Assembly (NCBI GenBank): GCA_015222755.1
Contig: JADFVX010000072.1
Span: 1-8,666 of the forward strand
Direction: 5' to 3'
Source of the DNA: Pseudomonadota bacterium
GTDB lineage: Bacteria; Desulfobacterota; JADFVX01
DNA length: 8,666 nucleotides
Positions 1-6,593 of this stretch are shown in pieces (the stretch's first letter is position 1; each line of letters opens with the position of its first letter). Below the pieces are notes generated by a model that saw nothing but the letters and a program-made list of their open reading frames with translations, made no database searches and was not told where the DNA came from. A program made the translations under genes and the position numbers.

Positions 1-1083
1 AGCCGCTTTGATGCTCTTTTTGCTGAGCCTCGCAGGAAGTCGGAGTCAGAGCTTACTCAGTTTCATATGGATATTGCCCGCTCCATACAGGTGGTAACGG
101 AAGAGGTGGTACTTCGCCTTGCCCGGACGCTTCACAGGGAATTGGCTGTGGATTATCTCTGCCTTGCAGGAGGGGTGGCACTCAACTGCGTTGCAAACGG
201 CCGTCTTTTAAGGGAGGGGCCTTTTAAAGATATATGGATACAACCTGCGGCAGGGGATGCCGGAGGGGCCCTTGGAGCGGCAATTTCAGTCTGGCATGAG
301 TATCTGGAACAACCCAGAGTCTGCAATGGTTCTGACAGGATGGAGGGGAGTTACCTTGGTCCTTCATATACAGATGAGGAAATAGTGAACTATCTAGACT
401 CTGTAGGGGCCAACTACGAGAGGCTGGATGATGAGCCGCTCATGGAAAGACTTGCAGAGATACTGGATGGAGAAAGTGTAGCCGGCTGGCTAAATGGCAG
501 GATGGAGTTCGGACCGCGCTCTCTTGGTGCCCGTTCCATAATAGGCGATCCTCGTAGCCAGAAAATGCAGTCTGTTATGAACCTTAAGATCAAATACCGT
601 GAATCCTTCCGGCCTTTTGCGCCTGTCGTCAAGGCAGAGGAGGTGTCAAGCTGGTTTGAACTTGACCGCCCAAGCCCCTATATGCTGCTCGTTGCACCGG
701 TAAAGAAGGATCGCTGTCATACCATGACCAAGGAACAGGAAAGTCTTTTTGGTATAGAAAAGCTAAATGTTGCCCGTTCGGAGATACCGGCTGTTACCCA
801 TGTTGACTACTCCGCCCGCGTGCAGACAGTGCATAAGGAAACAAACCCCCGTTTCTACAGTCTGCTTGAAAAGTTTGAATCAAGGACGGGTTGCGCCGTA
901 CTGGTAAACACCTCCTTCAACGTGAGGGGTGAGCCTATCGTTCGGACCCCTGAGGATGCCTACCGTTGTTTTATGCGTACGGAGATGGACTACCTTGTGC
1001 TTGAAAACATACTGCTGACCAAAAAAGACCAGCCCGAGTGGCAGGAAGATGGGGATTGGCGCGATGAGTTTGAACTGGACTGA
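1..1083 (+). CDS. Carbamoyltransferase (NodU/CmcH family), 5'-truncated by the window edge
   Basis: The reading frame is open from base 1, with 22 codons before the first ATG at 67, so the gene starts outside the window; 360 residues are visible. Family members are usually near 570-600 residues, so roughly the last 60% is present. The visible part starts in the N-terminal kinase-like (Kae1/YgjD-type) domain: CLAGGVALNC near codons 54-63, then QPAAGDAGGALGAA near codons 81-94. It continues into the C-terminal carbamoyltransferase domain, with GPRSLGARSIIGDPRS around codons 169-184, the YRESFRPFAPVV segment, and NTSFNVRGEPIV near the end. The family transfers a carbamoyl group from carbamoyl phosphate, via an adenylate, to a hydroxyl on a sugar, polysaccharide or natural product. 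The acceptor cannot be told from the sequence. It overlaps the SxtJ-like gene by 1 nt (TGATG), so the two are probably co-translated. Confidence 0.93.
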   Translation, partial: SRFDALFAEPRRKSESELTQFHMDIARSIQVVTEEVVLRLARTLHRELAVDYLCLAGGVALNCVANGRLLREGPFKDIWIQPAAGDAGGALGAAISVWHEYLEQPRVCNGSDRMEGSYLGPSYTDEEIVNYLDSVGANYERLDDEPLMERLAEILDGESVAGWLNGRMEFGPRSLGARSIIGDPRSQKMQSVMNLKIKYRESFRPFAPVVKAEEVSSWFELDRPSPYMLLVAPVKKDRCHTMTKEQESLFGIEKLNVARSEIPAVTHVDYSARVQTVHKETNPRFYSLLEKFESRTGCAVLVNTSFNVRGEPIVRTPEDAYRCFMRTEMDYLVLENILLTKKDQPEWQEDGDWRDEFELD

Positions 1084-1490
1084 TGATGGATGAAAAAACA
1101 AAAAAAATGACGAAGAAAGAACTGCGGAGCTTCGGGCTGATAACCGGGGCAATTATGCTTGTCCTCTTTGGCGCTGCACCATGGCTTATAAGCGGCAAGC
1201 TGCACAAGTGGCCATTTATTATTGCCGCTGTGCTCTGGGTGCCCGCCCTTATTTTTCCCATGCTTTTGGAGCCTGTTTATCACGGCTGGATGAAGTTCGG
1301 TCATGTAATGGGCTGGATTAACACAAGAATCATACTTAGCATAATGTTCTATCTCATAATCGCACCTATTGGCCTTATAATGAAAATTCTGGGAAAAGAC
1401 CCTATGCAAAGGAAACTTGACAGTTCAATTGAATCTTATAGAATAGTGAGCGATAAAAAAGATAAAAGTCACGTAGAGAGGATATTTTAG
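1083..1490 (+). CDS. SxtJ-like small integral membrane protein
   Basis: This 135-residue protein has a Lys-rich cytosolic start, three likely membrane helices at about residues 17-37, 43-63 and 82-103, and a charged C-terminal tail. The segments FGLITGAIMLVLFG, WINTRIILSIMFYLIIAPIG and KDPMQRK after the last helix match my memory of the SxtJ family, named from the saxitoxin cluster. Members sit directly downstream of carbamoyltransferases of this type. Its biochemical role is not established; a membrane partner for the carbamoylating enzyme is an inference. The ATG overlaps the upstream TGA by 1 nt (TGATG), with a second ATG directly after it. There is no strong ribosome binding site, so translation probably depends on coupling to the upstream gene. 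Confidence 0.85.
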   Translation: MMDEKTKKMTKKELRSFGLITGAIMLVLFGAAPWLISGKLHKWPFIIAAVLWVPALIFPMLLEPVYHGWMKFGHVMGWINTRIILSIMFYLIIAPIGLIMKILGKDPMQRKLDSSIESYRIVSDKKDKSHVERIF

Positions 1491-1643
1491 ATGAAAGATT
1501 TACTTATAGATCTTTGGGATTTTATGAGGGTGCGCAAGAAATTCTGGCTTGCACCTATAATAATTATGCTGCTTCTGCTCGGTGCACTCATTGTCTTGAC
1601 ACAGGGCTCGGCGGTGGCGCCATTTATTTATACTCTGTTTTAG
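1491..1643 (+). CDS. DUF5989-like 50-residue membrane protein
   Basis: This short gene starts on the base immediately after the SxtJ-like stop codon. GAGAGG lies 9 nt upstream of its ATG, a good ribosome binding site. The product starts MKDLLIDLWDFMRVRKKFWL, has one hydrophobic helix at about residues 19-37, and ends QGSAVAPFIYTLF. The FMRVRKKFWLAPI motif, the ending and the position after a SxtJ-like gene fit the DUF5989 family as I recall it. Function is unknown; a small membrane subunit acting with the two upstream proteins is an inference. Its TAG stop overlaps the TAA stop of convergent tlyA within the four bases TTAG, so neither gene has a private 3' untranslated region. Confidence 0.85.
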   Translation: MKDLLIDLWDFMRVRKKFWLAPIIIMLLLLGALIVLTQGSAVAPFIYTLF

Positions 1644-2392
1644 CCCTGGAAGGTGGTCGTAAGGTAGATCAGAAACTCCCGATTTCCCTTAGCACCAAGA
1701 ACAGGGGAAGGGGTCACGCCCTCTACACTTAGTCCCAAGTCGGTACAGAAGGCTTTTATAGACTCAATAACGGATTCTATCTTCTTTTCGTCCTTTACGA
1801 TCCCGCCTTTCCCGACTTCCCCCTTGCCGACCTCGAACTGGGGTTTTATAAGGGCTACGAGCTCCCCCTTTTTCTTTAAAAGCAGAATGATATGTGGTAG
1901 TACCTTGGTGAGAGATATAAATGATACATCGGTAACGGCGATATCCACCTTTTCCGGGACTGCTTCTTCCGGCATTTCTCGAATGTTTGTTCGTTCAATG
2001 CAGATGACACGGGGGTCATTTTTGACCCTGAGAGCCATCTGGCCGTAGCCGACATCGACTGCATAGACCTTCGCTGCCCCATTTTGAAGCAGGCAGTCAG
2101 TAAAACCGCCTGTTGAGGCGCCTACATCTATTGCAAGCTTACCGTCCACATCTATATTGAAATGCCTGAGAGCCTCTTCAAGCTTGAGCCCCCCCCTGCT
2201 GACATAGGGCATTAGCTTCCCGCGGATACGTATGTCGCCATCTATGGGAACCATCTCTCCGGCTTTATCGACCCTTTTATCCTCAACGATGATCTGTCCG
2301 GCCATGATGAGCGCTTTTGCCTTTTCGCGTGACTCTACAAGCCCCTTCTCTACAAGGAGTTTGTCGATCCTTTCTTTTTGATTTGCTTTCAT
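1640..2392 (-). CDS. tlyA: TlyA-family 23S/16S rRNA (cytidine-2'-O)-methyltransferase
   Basis: This 250-residue protein is full length for the family. It has an N-terminal S4 RNA-binding domain (about residues 8-67; RIDKLLVEKGLVESREKAKA) and a Rossmann-type FtsJ/RrmJ methyltransferase domain with the SAM-binding loop DVGASTGGFTDCLL (89-102). K70 (in SRGGLK), D155 (TDVSF), K183 (IKPQFE) and E239 (NREF) line up with the K-D-K-E tetrad described for mycobacterial TlyA, one residue shifted. TlyA methylates rRNA cytidines at the subunit interface and is linked to capreomycin sensitivity; older records call it hemolysin A. The ATG overlaps the upstream SGNH stop by 4 nt (ATGA), and there is no strong ribosome binding site, so coupling is likely. 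It is the last gene of the xseB-ispA-dxs operon. A run of eight G falls in the SRGGLK codons. Confidence 0.95.
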   Translation of the reverse strand: MKANQKERIDKLLVEKGLVESREKAKALIMAGQIIVEDKRVDKAGEMVPIDGDIRIRGKLMPYVSRGGLKLEEALRHFNIDVDGKLAIDVGASTGGFTDCLLQNGAAKVYAVDVGYGQMALRVKNDPRVICIERTNIREMPEEAVPEKVDIAVTDVSFISLTKVLPHIILLLKKKGELVALIKPQFEVGKGEVGKGGIVKDEKKIESVIESIKAFCTDLGLSVEGVTPSPVLGAKGNREFLIYLTTTFQG

Positions 2393-3447
2393 TGCTCGAT
2401 GGAGTGGGAGTGCTTATGCTCCAAAAAATTTAAAATATCTTTTGCTGCAAGAGAGTGAGCAAATTCATTAGGGTGAGCATCAAATTTGTTCACAGTTAAA
2501 TTATAACTCGAATATTTTTCAAATATGTCGAGTAGGTCTAAATAGGGGATGTTTTTTTCTTGAAAGAAACCTGAAAGCTTATTGTGTATATTGTTATAAG
2601 GGTAGCCTGTTTTGAAGGAGTGTAAAAAGGGGAATATGATGACATGAAAAACACCTCCCCTATCTTTAACATAGTTGTTAATTATTTCAATCCTGTCTTT
2701 TTGAAAATTCCATAGAGTGCTACTATATACCTCAGAAACAAAGTTATAGTAATTAGAAAATTTTGGATTGGAACCTATCCTTAACCTGTAATAAATAGTG
2801 TTAATAAAAAAACTATGTTTCAGTAGAAAACCTTGTTTTTTGGCTTTCTGGTACATTCCATGTAGGGTTTTATTCCAATTAGGAACTAAATCTGATATGT
2901 CATTAAGGCAATAAATAAGTACAACATTATCTATTTCGTAGCCCAGGTTAACGGCTTTTTTTAATGTTTTAAGCTCTCCTCCAGTCTCCAAGCCATTTTT
3001 TGCAAAAACCTGAATTTCCCATTCTTTGTTTTTTGATTTTCTAATTATATTTGCAAATCTATCCTCAATATTTTTAATCCCATGTCCAGCGGTAAAGGAA
3101 TCTCCCAAAAAGGTAAAACGAGCTTGTCCACCCTTTTTTTTAATATAATCTATATTGTCTCTTAGGTCTAAATTATTGTAATGATAATAGCGATTAAACC
3201 ATCTGCCTGAAACACGAGTCACCCCAAAAGAGTCTGACTGGTCATATATAAAGCGGTAATAACTTTCAAAGGCAAGAAATAATGTTGATAGCAAAATAAG
3301 AAATATTAATATGTTTGCTATGGTGATTTTCCAAAATGGGCCAATGTGAGGAGAGTGTTTTTTTTTAAAATAACATGCTAAGCAGATAAGAAAGAAAGGT
3401 AAGGAGAGAGCTACAGCATATAATAGACTGTCTCCGGAAATATTCAT
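2389..3447 (-). CDS. Membrane-anchored SGNH/GDSL-family hydrolase-like protein
   Basis: This 352-residue protein has two N-terminal hydrophobic helices (about 7-27 and 41-62) followed by an SGNH-fold domain that would lie outside the membrane. Block I is FLGDSFTAGHGI with the nucleophile Ser at 117. LND at 181-183 could supply the block III Asn, and FDAHPN at 322-327 gives the Asp/His pair of block V. The region YRFIYDQSDSFGVTRVSGRW between helix and domain resembles SGNH proteins that accompany carbamoyltransferase cassettes, from memory. Likely activity is esterase or O-acyl transfer on a glycan or lipid; the substrate is unknown. It sits between dxs and tlyA with ATGA overlaps on both sides. 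AAGGA lies 5 nt before its ATG. The DNA is unusually AT-rich: positions 2761-2820 hold 15 G+C of 60, against 30 of 60 at 3961-4020 in dxs. This suggests foreign origin. Confidence 0.85.
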   Translation of the reverse strand: MNISGDSLLYAVALSLPFFLICLACYFKKKHSPHIGPFWKITIANILIFLILLSTLFLAFESYYRFIYDQSDSFGVTRVSGRWFNRYYHYNNLDLRDNIDYIKKKGGQARFTFLGDSFTAGHGIKNIEDRFANIIRKSKNKEWEIQVFAKNGLETGGELKTLKKAVNLGYEIDNVVLIYCLNDISDLVPNWNKTLHGMYQKAKKQGFLLKHSFFINTIYYRLRIGSNPKFSNYYNFVSEVYSSTLWNFQKDRIEIINNYVKDRGGVFHVIIFPFLHSFKTGYPYNNIHNKLSGFFQEKNIPYLDLLDIFEKYSSYNLTVNKFDAHPNEFAHSLAAKDILNFLEHKHSHSIEQ

Positions 3448-5324
3448 CTCTGTCCTTGAATTGCAACAACAGTACTAACTATAGAAGCAGAATCTATACC
3501 TACCTCTTTTCTCAATATTTCCTGGGGGCCATGCTCGATAAAGCGATCCGGTATGCCGAGGCGCTTGACTTTTATCTCTGGCAGGAGAGCTTTTTCTTCA
3601 AGCAGTTCCATTACGGCGCTGCCGAATCCCCCTTGAAGGGCATTTTCTTCTATGGTGATTATCTGCTTTGTCTTTCTTGCAGAGGCCAGGATCATCTCCT
3701 CATCCAGCGGTTTGACAAAACGGGCGTTTATTACCTCTGCATCTATCCCTTTGTCCATGAGGGCCTTTGCGGCATCTACGGCGGGATATACAGTATTGCC
3801 GATTGCCAGCAGTGTTATATCTTTCCCTGTTTCGATGAGTTCCCCCTTACCTATGGGCAGGGTAGTCAAGTCTCCTGAAATATCGGCTCCCTCTCCGTTG
3901 GCTCTGGGGTAGCGTATTGAGACAGGTTGGCCACACTCAACTGCAGTCTTTAGCATATGACGTAGTTCCCCCTCGTCTTTCGGTGCCATGACTAGCATAT
4001 TGGGTATATGACGCATGAAGGAATAATCGAAGGTGCCGTGATGTGTCGGGCCGTCGGCACCTACAAGTCCCCCGCGGTCAAGGGCGAAGACGACAGGCAG
4101 GTTTTGCAATGCAACGTCGTGAACTACCTGGTCATAGGCGCGTTGCATGAACGTTGAGTATATCGCTACTATAGGCACATAGCCTTCGGTAGCCATCCCG
4201 GCAGCAAAGGTAACGGCATGTTGTTCGGCGATACCAACATCGAAATACCTGTCTGGGAAGCGCTCGGCATAGCCGGTCATACCTGTTCCTTCTGCCATGG
4301 CGGCAGTGATGGCGACCAGCTTTTCATTTTCTTCGGCCAGCTTTATTATTGTATCTCCAAATACCTTGGTATAGGAGGGTGGCGCCTTTTTCTTTTTGAC
4401 TTCTCCTGTAGCTATATCAAAGGGTCCGACGCCGTGAAAGAGTGAGGGGTTTTTCTCCGCAGGCTCATAGCCTTTCCCTTTTTTTGTAATTACATGGAAG
4501 AGAATGGGCCCGTCAACATTTTTGATGTTTTTCATGTTGAAAAACAGGCTCTCCATATTGTGGCCGTCTATGGGGCCTACATACTTGAAACCGAGTTCCT
4601 CGAAGAGCATGCCCGGCACAACGAGCCCCTTAATGGATTCCTCTGCCCGTTTGGCAAACTTCAGCATAGAATCGCCGCCGGGAAGAGTTTTGAATATGTT
4701 CTGCGTTTCCTTCCTCATCTTGGTGTACACAGTGCCAGTCATTACCCGGCTGAGGTAGGAGGAAAGGGCGCCGACATTCGGAGAGATGGACATCTCGTTG
4801 TCGTTCAGGATTACTATCAGGTTTTTGTCCAGGTGCCCTGCGTGATTCAGTCCTTCAAAGGCAAGCCCTGCTGTCATGGAGCCGTCACCGATCACTGCGA
4901 TGGCACGGCTCTTGTCACCTTTTATGCTTTTGGCAGAAATTATTCCCAGTGCAGCCGATATGGAGGTGGAACTGTGCCCCGTATCGAATGCATCGTACTC
5001 GCTCTCCGTCCGCTTCGGGAAGCCGCTCATCCCTTTATGTTGCCTTAGCGTCTTGAAGCCATCTCTCCTGCCTGTGAGTATCTTATGGGCATAGGCCTGA
5101 TGTCCCACATCCCAGATGATCTTGTCGTGAGGGGTGTTAAATTTGTAGTGCAGGGCTATAGCCAACTCCACAACTCCAAGGCTCGATGCGAGGTGTCCAC
5201 CTGTTTTGGAAACGGAGGTGATTATCTCCCCGCGTATCTCCTCTGCAAGTTGCGATAGCTCGGTAATCTCCAGCTTTCTAAGGTCTTCGGGGCTGTTTAT
5301 TTTGTCTAAGAGTCTGTCTGGCAT
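3444..5324 (-). CDS. dxs: 1-deoxy-D-xylulose-5-phosphate synthase
   Basis: This 626-residue protein is full length for Dxs. It condenses pyruvate and glyceraldehyde 3-phosphate to 1-deoxy-D-xylulose 5-phosphate, the entry step of the MEP isoprenoid pathway, using thiamine diphosphate in the cytoplasm. The ThDP/Mg motif runs from GDGSMTAG (147-153) to NDN (174-176). Active-site histidines appear in TGGHLASSLG (H44) and DVGHQAYAH (H75). The transketolase-type glutamate is E367 in GIAEQHA, and DRGGLVGADGPTHHG (416-430) is the usual central signature. The C-terminal transketolase domain is complete. The start lies 13 nt after the ispA stop, with AAGAAG as a modest ribosome binding site. The stop overlaps the SGNH start by 4 nt (ATGA). 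Nothing looks damaged or unusual in the protein. Confidence 0.98.
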   Translation of the reverse strand: MPDRLLDKINSPEDLRKLEITELSQLAEEIRGEIITSVSKTGGHLASSLGVVELAIALHYKFNTPHDKIIWDVGHQAYAHKILTGRRDGFKTLRQHKGMSGFPKRTESEYDAFDTGHSSTSISAALGIISAKSIKGDKSRAIAVIGDGSMTAGLAFEGLNHAGHLDKNLIVILNDNEMSISPNVGALSSYLSRVMTGTVYTKMRKETQNIFKTLPGGDSMLKFAKRAEESIKGLVVPGMLFEELGFKYVGPIDGHNMESLFFNMKNIKNVDGPILFHVITKKGKGYEPAEKNPSLFHGVGPFDIATGEVKKKKAPPSYTKVFGDTIIKLAEENEKLVAITAAMAEGTGMTGYAERFPDRYFDVGIAEQHAVTFAAGMATEGYVPIVAIYSTFMQRAYDQVVHDVALQNLPVVFALDRGGLVGADGPTHHGTFDYSFMRHIPNMLVMAPKDEGELRHMLKTAVECGQPVSIRYPRANGEGADISGDLTTLPIGKGELIETGKDITLLAIGNTVYPAVDAAKALMDKGIDAEVINARFVKPLDEEMILASARKTKQIITIEENALQGGFGSAVMELLEEKALLPEIKVKRLGIPDRFIEHGPQEILRKEVGIDSASIVSTVVAIQGQR

Positions 5325-5337
5325 GATTTCTTCTTTT

Positions 5338-6255
5338 TTAGTGTGTCCGGTTTACGATGTATCGGGCTATCTCTCTTAATGGATCGGCCTTGCTGTCGAA
5401 TGTATTCAGACTATCCAGTGCAGTATCAAGCAGCTCTGCCGCCCTGTTTTTAGCTTCACGAACTCCGAGGATGGCAGGGTAGGTCGCCTTGCCCCTTGCC
5501 TCATCACTCCCTGCATCTTTGCCGAGTGTTGTAGTGTCTCCCGTAACATCGAGTATGTCGTCGGCTACCTGGAATGCAAGACCTGCGGCCTCTCCGTATT
5601 TTATAAGTGCCTTTATCTTTTTCGGGCTTCCGCCGCCCAGTTTTGCGCCTGCCTTGATAGAGGCCAGTATGAGCGCCCCTGTCTTATGTGTATGTATGAA
5701 CTCAAGTGTTGGCAGATCCACCTCTTTTCCCTCTGCATCCATGTCGGCCTGCTGGCCGCCCACCATGCCTCCATGGCCGGCTGCTCTGGCTATGTCGTTT
5801 GCAACTTCCATGGCTGTAGCAGGATCGACCCCTTCAAAAAGGTCGGAGCGGGTAAGCAGTTCAAAGGCGGCTGTGAGGAGTCCGTCTCCGGCAAGTATGG
5901 CCGTGGCCTCGTCAAATGCGCGGTGGCAGGTTGGCTCTCCCCGCCTGTAGTCGTCATCGTCCATAGCAGGCAGGTCATCATGTATAAGAGAATAGGTGTG
6001 GATAAACTCAAGGGCGCATGCAGCAGGCATTACTTTGTTTATATCACCACCAAGCGCTTCGCAGGCCGCAATTGTAAGTATGGGTCTTATACGTTTCCCC
6101 CCGGCCTCAAGGGAGTAGTTCATTGCCTGGTGGAGACGGTCTGTAAGGCCTTTGCCGCCCGGTGCCATCCCTGCCATGGCCGCTTCTACCAGGGCCTTTT
6201 TTTCTTTCAGGTATTTAACTATGTCCATAGTCTTTATCAGCTTAAGAGATGTCAT
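5338..6255 (-). CDS. ispA: Short-chain polyprenyl diphosphate synthase (farnesyl/geranylgeranyl type)
   Basis: This 305-residue trans-isoprenyl diphosphate synthase has all family motifs: GGKRIRP (52-58), the first Asp-rich motif DDLPAMDDDD (93-102), RRGEPTCH (104-111), KTG (191-193), FQVADDILD (228-236, second Asp-rich motif) and GKDAGSDEARGKATYP (245-260). It condenses IPP with allylic diphosphates, using the MEP pathway output whose first step is the neighbouring dxs. Chain length (C15 or C20) cannot be fixed here; IspA (farnesyl) is the usual assignment in xseB-ispA-dxs operons. The ATG at 6255 overlaps the xseB stop (ATGA), which supports it. The second Met at 6228 (MDIVKYLKEKK) would match the usual family N-terminus better and gives 296 residues. 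Neither start has a strong ribosome binding site, so the start is unresolved. Confidence 0.96.
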   Translation of the reverse strand: MTSLKLIKTMDIVKYLKEKKALVEAAMAGMAPGGKGLTDRLHQAMNYSLEAGGKRIRPILTIAACEALGGDINKVMPAACALEFIHTYSLIHDDLPAMDDDDYRRGEPTCHRAFDEATAILAGDGLLTAAFELLTRSDLFEGVDPATAMEVANDIARAAGHGGMVGGQQADMDAEGKEVDLPTLEFIHTHKTGALILASIKAGAKLGGGSPKKIKALIKYGEAAGLAFQVADDILDVTGDTTTLGKDAGSDEARGKATYPAILGVREAKNRAAELLDTALDSLNTFDSKADPLREIARYIVNRTH

Positions 6256-6482
6256 TTTTCATCAGGCTCAAAGGGCTCTGCCTTAAACTCCCCATCTTTG
6301 TCCTTTGTCAGTATCTCTACCTTATGTTCAGCCTCATCCAGTTTTTTTGCGCAAAGGCGTGAGAGCTTGACACCCTCTTCGAAGAGCGCCATCGCTTCAT
6401 CCAGAGAGACCTCGTCGCCTTCCAGTTTCGTGACGATCTCTTCCAGGCCTTTAAGGTCTTTTTCAAAGTTGTTTTTTTTCAT
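6252..6482 (-). CDS. xseB: Exodeoxyribonuclease VII small subunit
   Basis: The product, 76 residues from this start, has the XseB pattern: FEKDLKGLEEIVTKLEGDEVSLDEAMALFEEGVKL split over two helices (about residues 6-40), then a second helix with CAKKLDEAEHKVEIL. XseB binds the catalytic XseA to form exonuclease VII, which degrades single-stranded DNA. No xseA is adjacent, so the partner must lie elsewhere. An in-frame ATG at 6506 would add eight residues (MALSVERK). It has no ribosome binding site and lies three bases downstream of the -10 box at 6509-6514, upstream of the predicted transcription start, so it should not be in the mRNA. The ATG at 6482 has GAGAGG 3 nt upstream and gives the usual family length. 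The stop overlaps the ispA start (ATGA). Confidence 0.92.
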   Translation of the reverse strand: MKKNNFEKDLKGLEEIVTKLEGDEVSLDEAMALFEEGVKLSRLCAKKLDEAEHKVEILTKDKDGEFKAEPFEPDEK

Positions 6483-6485
6483 TTT

Positions 6486-6491
6486 CCTCTC
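6486..6491 (-). promoter_or_regulatory. Ribosome binding site deciding the xseB start
   Basis: GAGAGG on the minus strand lies 3 nt before the ATG at 6482. The spacing is short but the match is good. The upstream ATG at 6506 has no comparable sequence, which favours the shorter xseB. Confidence 0.55.
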
Positions 6492-6508
6492 TACGGATAA
6501 AGCCATGA

Positions 6509-6538
6509 AGTATAGAGCAGGCAGGCCTTTTCAGTCAA
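6509..6538 (-). promoter_or_regulatory. Sigma70-type promoter of the xseB-ispA-dxs-SGNH-tlyA operon
   Basis: On the minus strand TTGACT (6533-6538) is followed after 18 nt by TATACT (6509-6514). Each hexamer matches the consensus at five of six positions. The predicted transcription start is near 6502, giving a leader of about 20 nt before the xseB ATG at 6482. This is the only good promoter I see for the whole minus-strand operon. Confidence 0.7.
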
Positions 6539-6558
6539 GGAATATCCCCTTAGTCGCA

Positions 6559-6587
6559 TTGAATTTAAGTCGCTGTTCTGCTATCAT
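6559..6587 (+). promoter_or_regulatory. Sigma70-type promoter of the NYN-domain gene, with extended -10
   Basis: TTGAAT (6559-6564) and TATCAT (6582-6587) are separated by 17 nt. TGC directly precedes TATCAT, giving the extended -10 pattern TGn. Six bases after the -10 box is the A of the ATG at 6594, where transcription would be expected to start. The gene would then have almost no 5' leader. It is divergent from, and about 20 bp away from, the xseB promoter. Confidence 0.6.
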
Positions 6588-6593
6588 TTCGGC

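Noticed and set aside
990..1409. Open frame of 139 codons on the minus strand
   Set aside because: It is a mirror of the SxtJ-like gene and carbamoyltransferase end, without a start context or recognisable domain.
1514..1732. Plus-strand frame of 72 codons overlapping the DUF5989-like gene and tlyA
   Set aside because: It is out of frame with the 50-residue gene, which has the ribosome binding site and membrane helix, and it runs into antisense tlyA.
4494..5048. Open frame of 184 codons on the plus strand
   Set aside because: It is antisense to the conserved first half of dxs; composition reflects the dxs codons.
6228..6255. Choice of the inner Met (6228) as certain ispA start
   Set aside because: It fits family length, but the ATGA overlap supports 6255 and neither has a strong ribosome binding site; left open.
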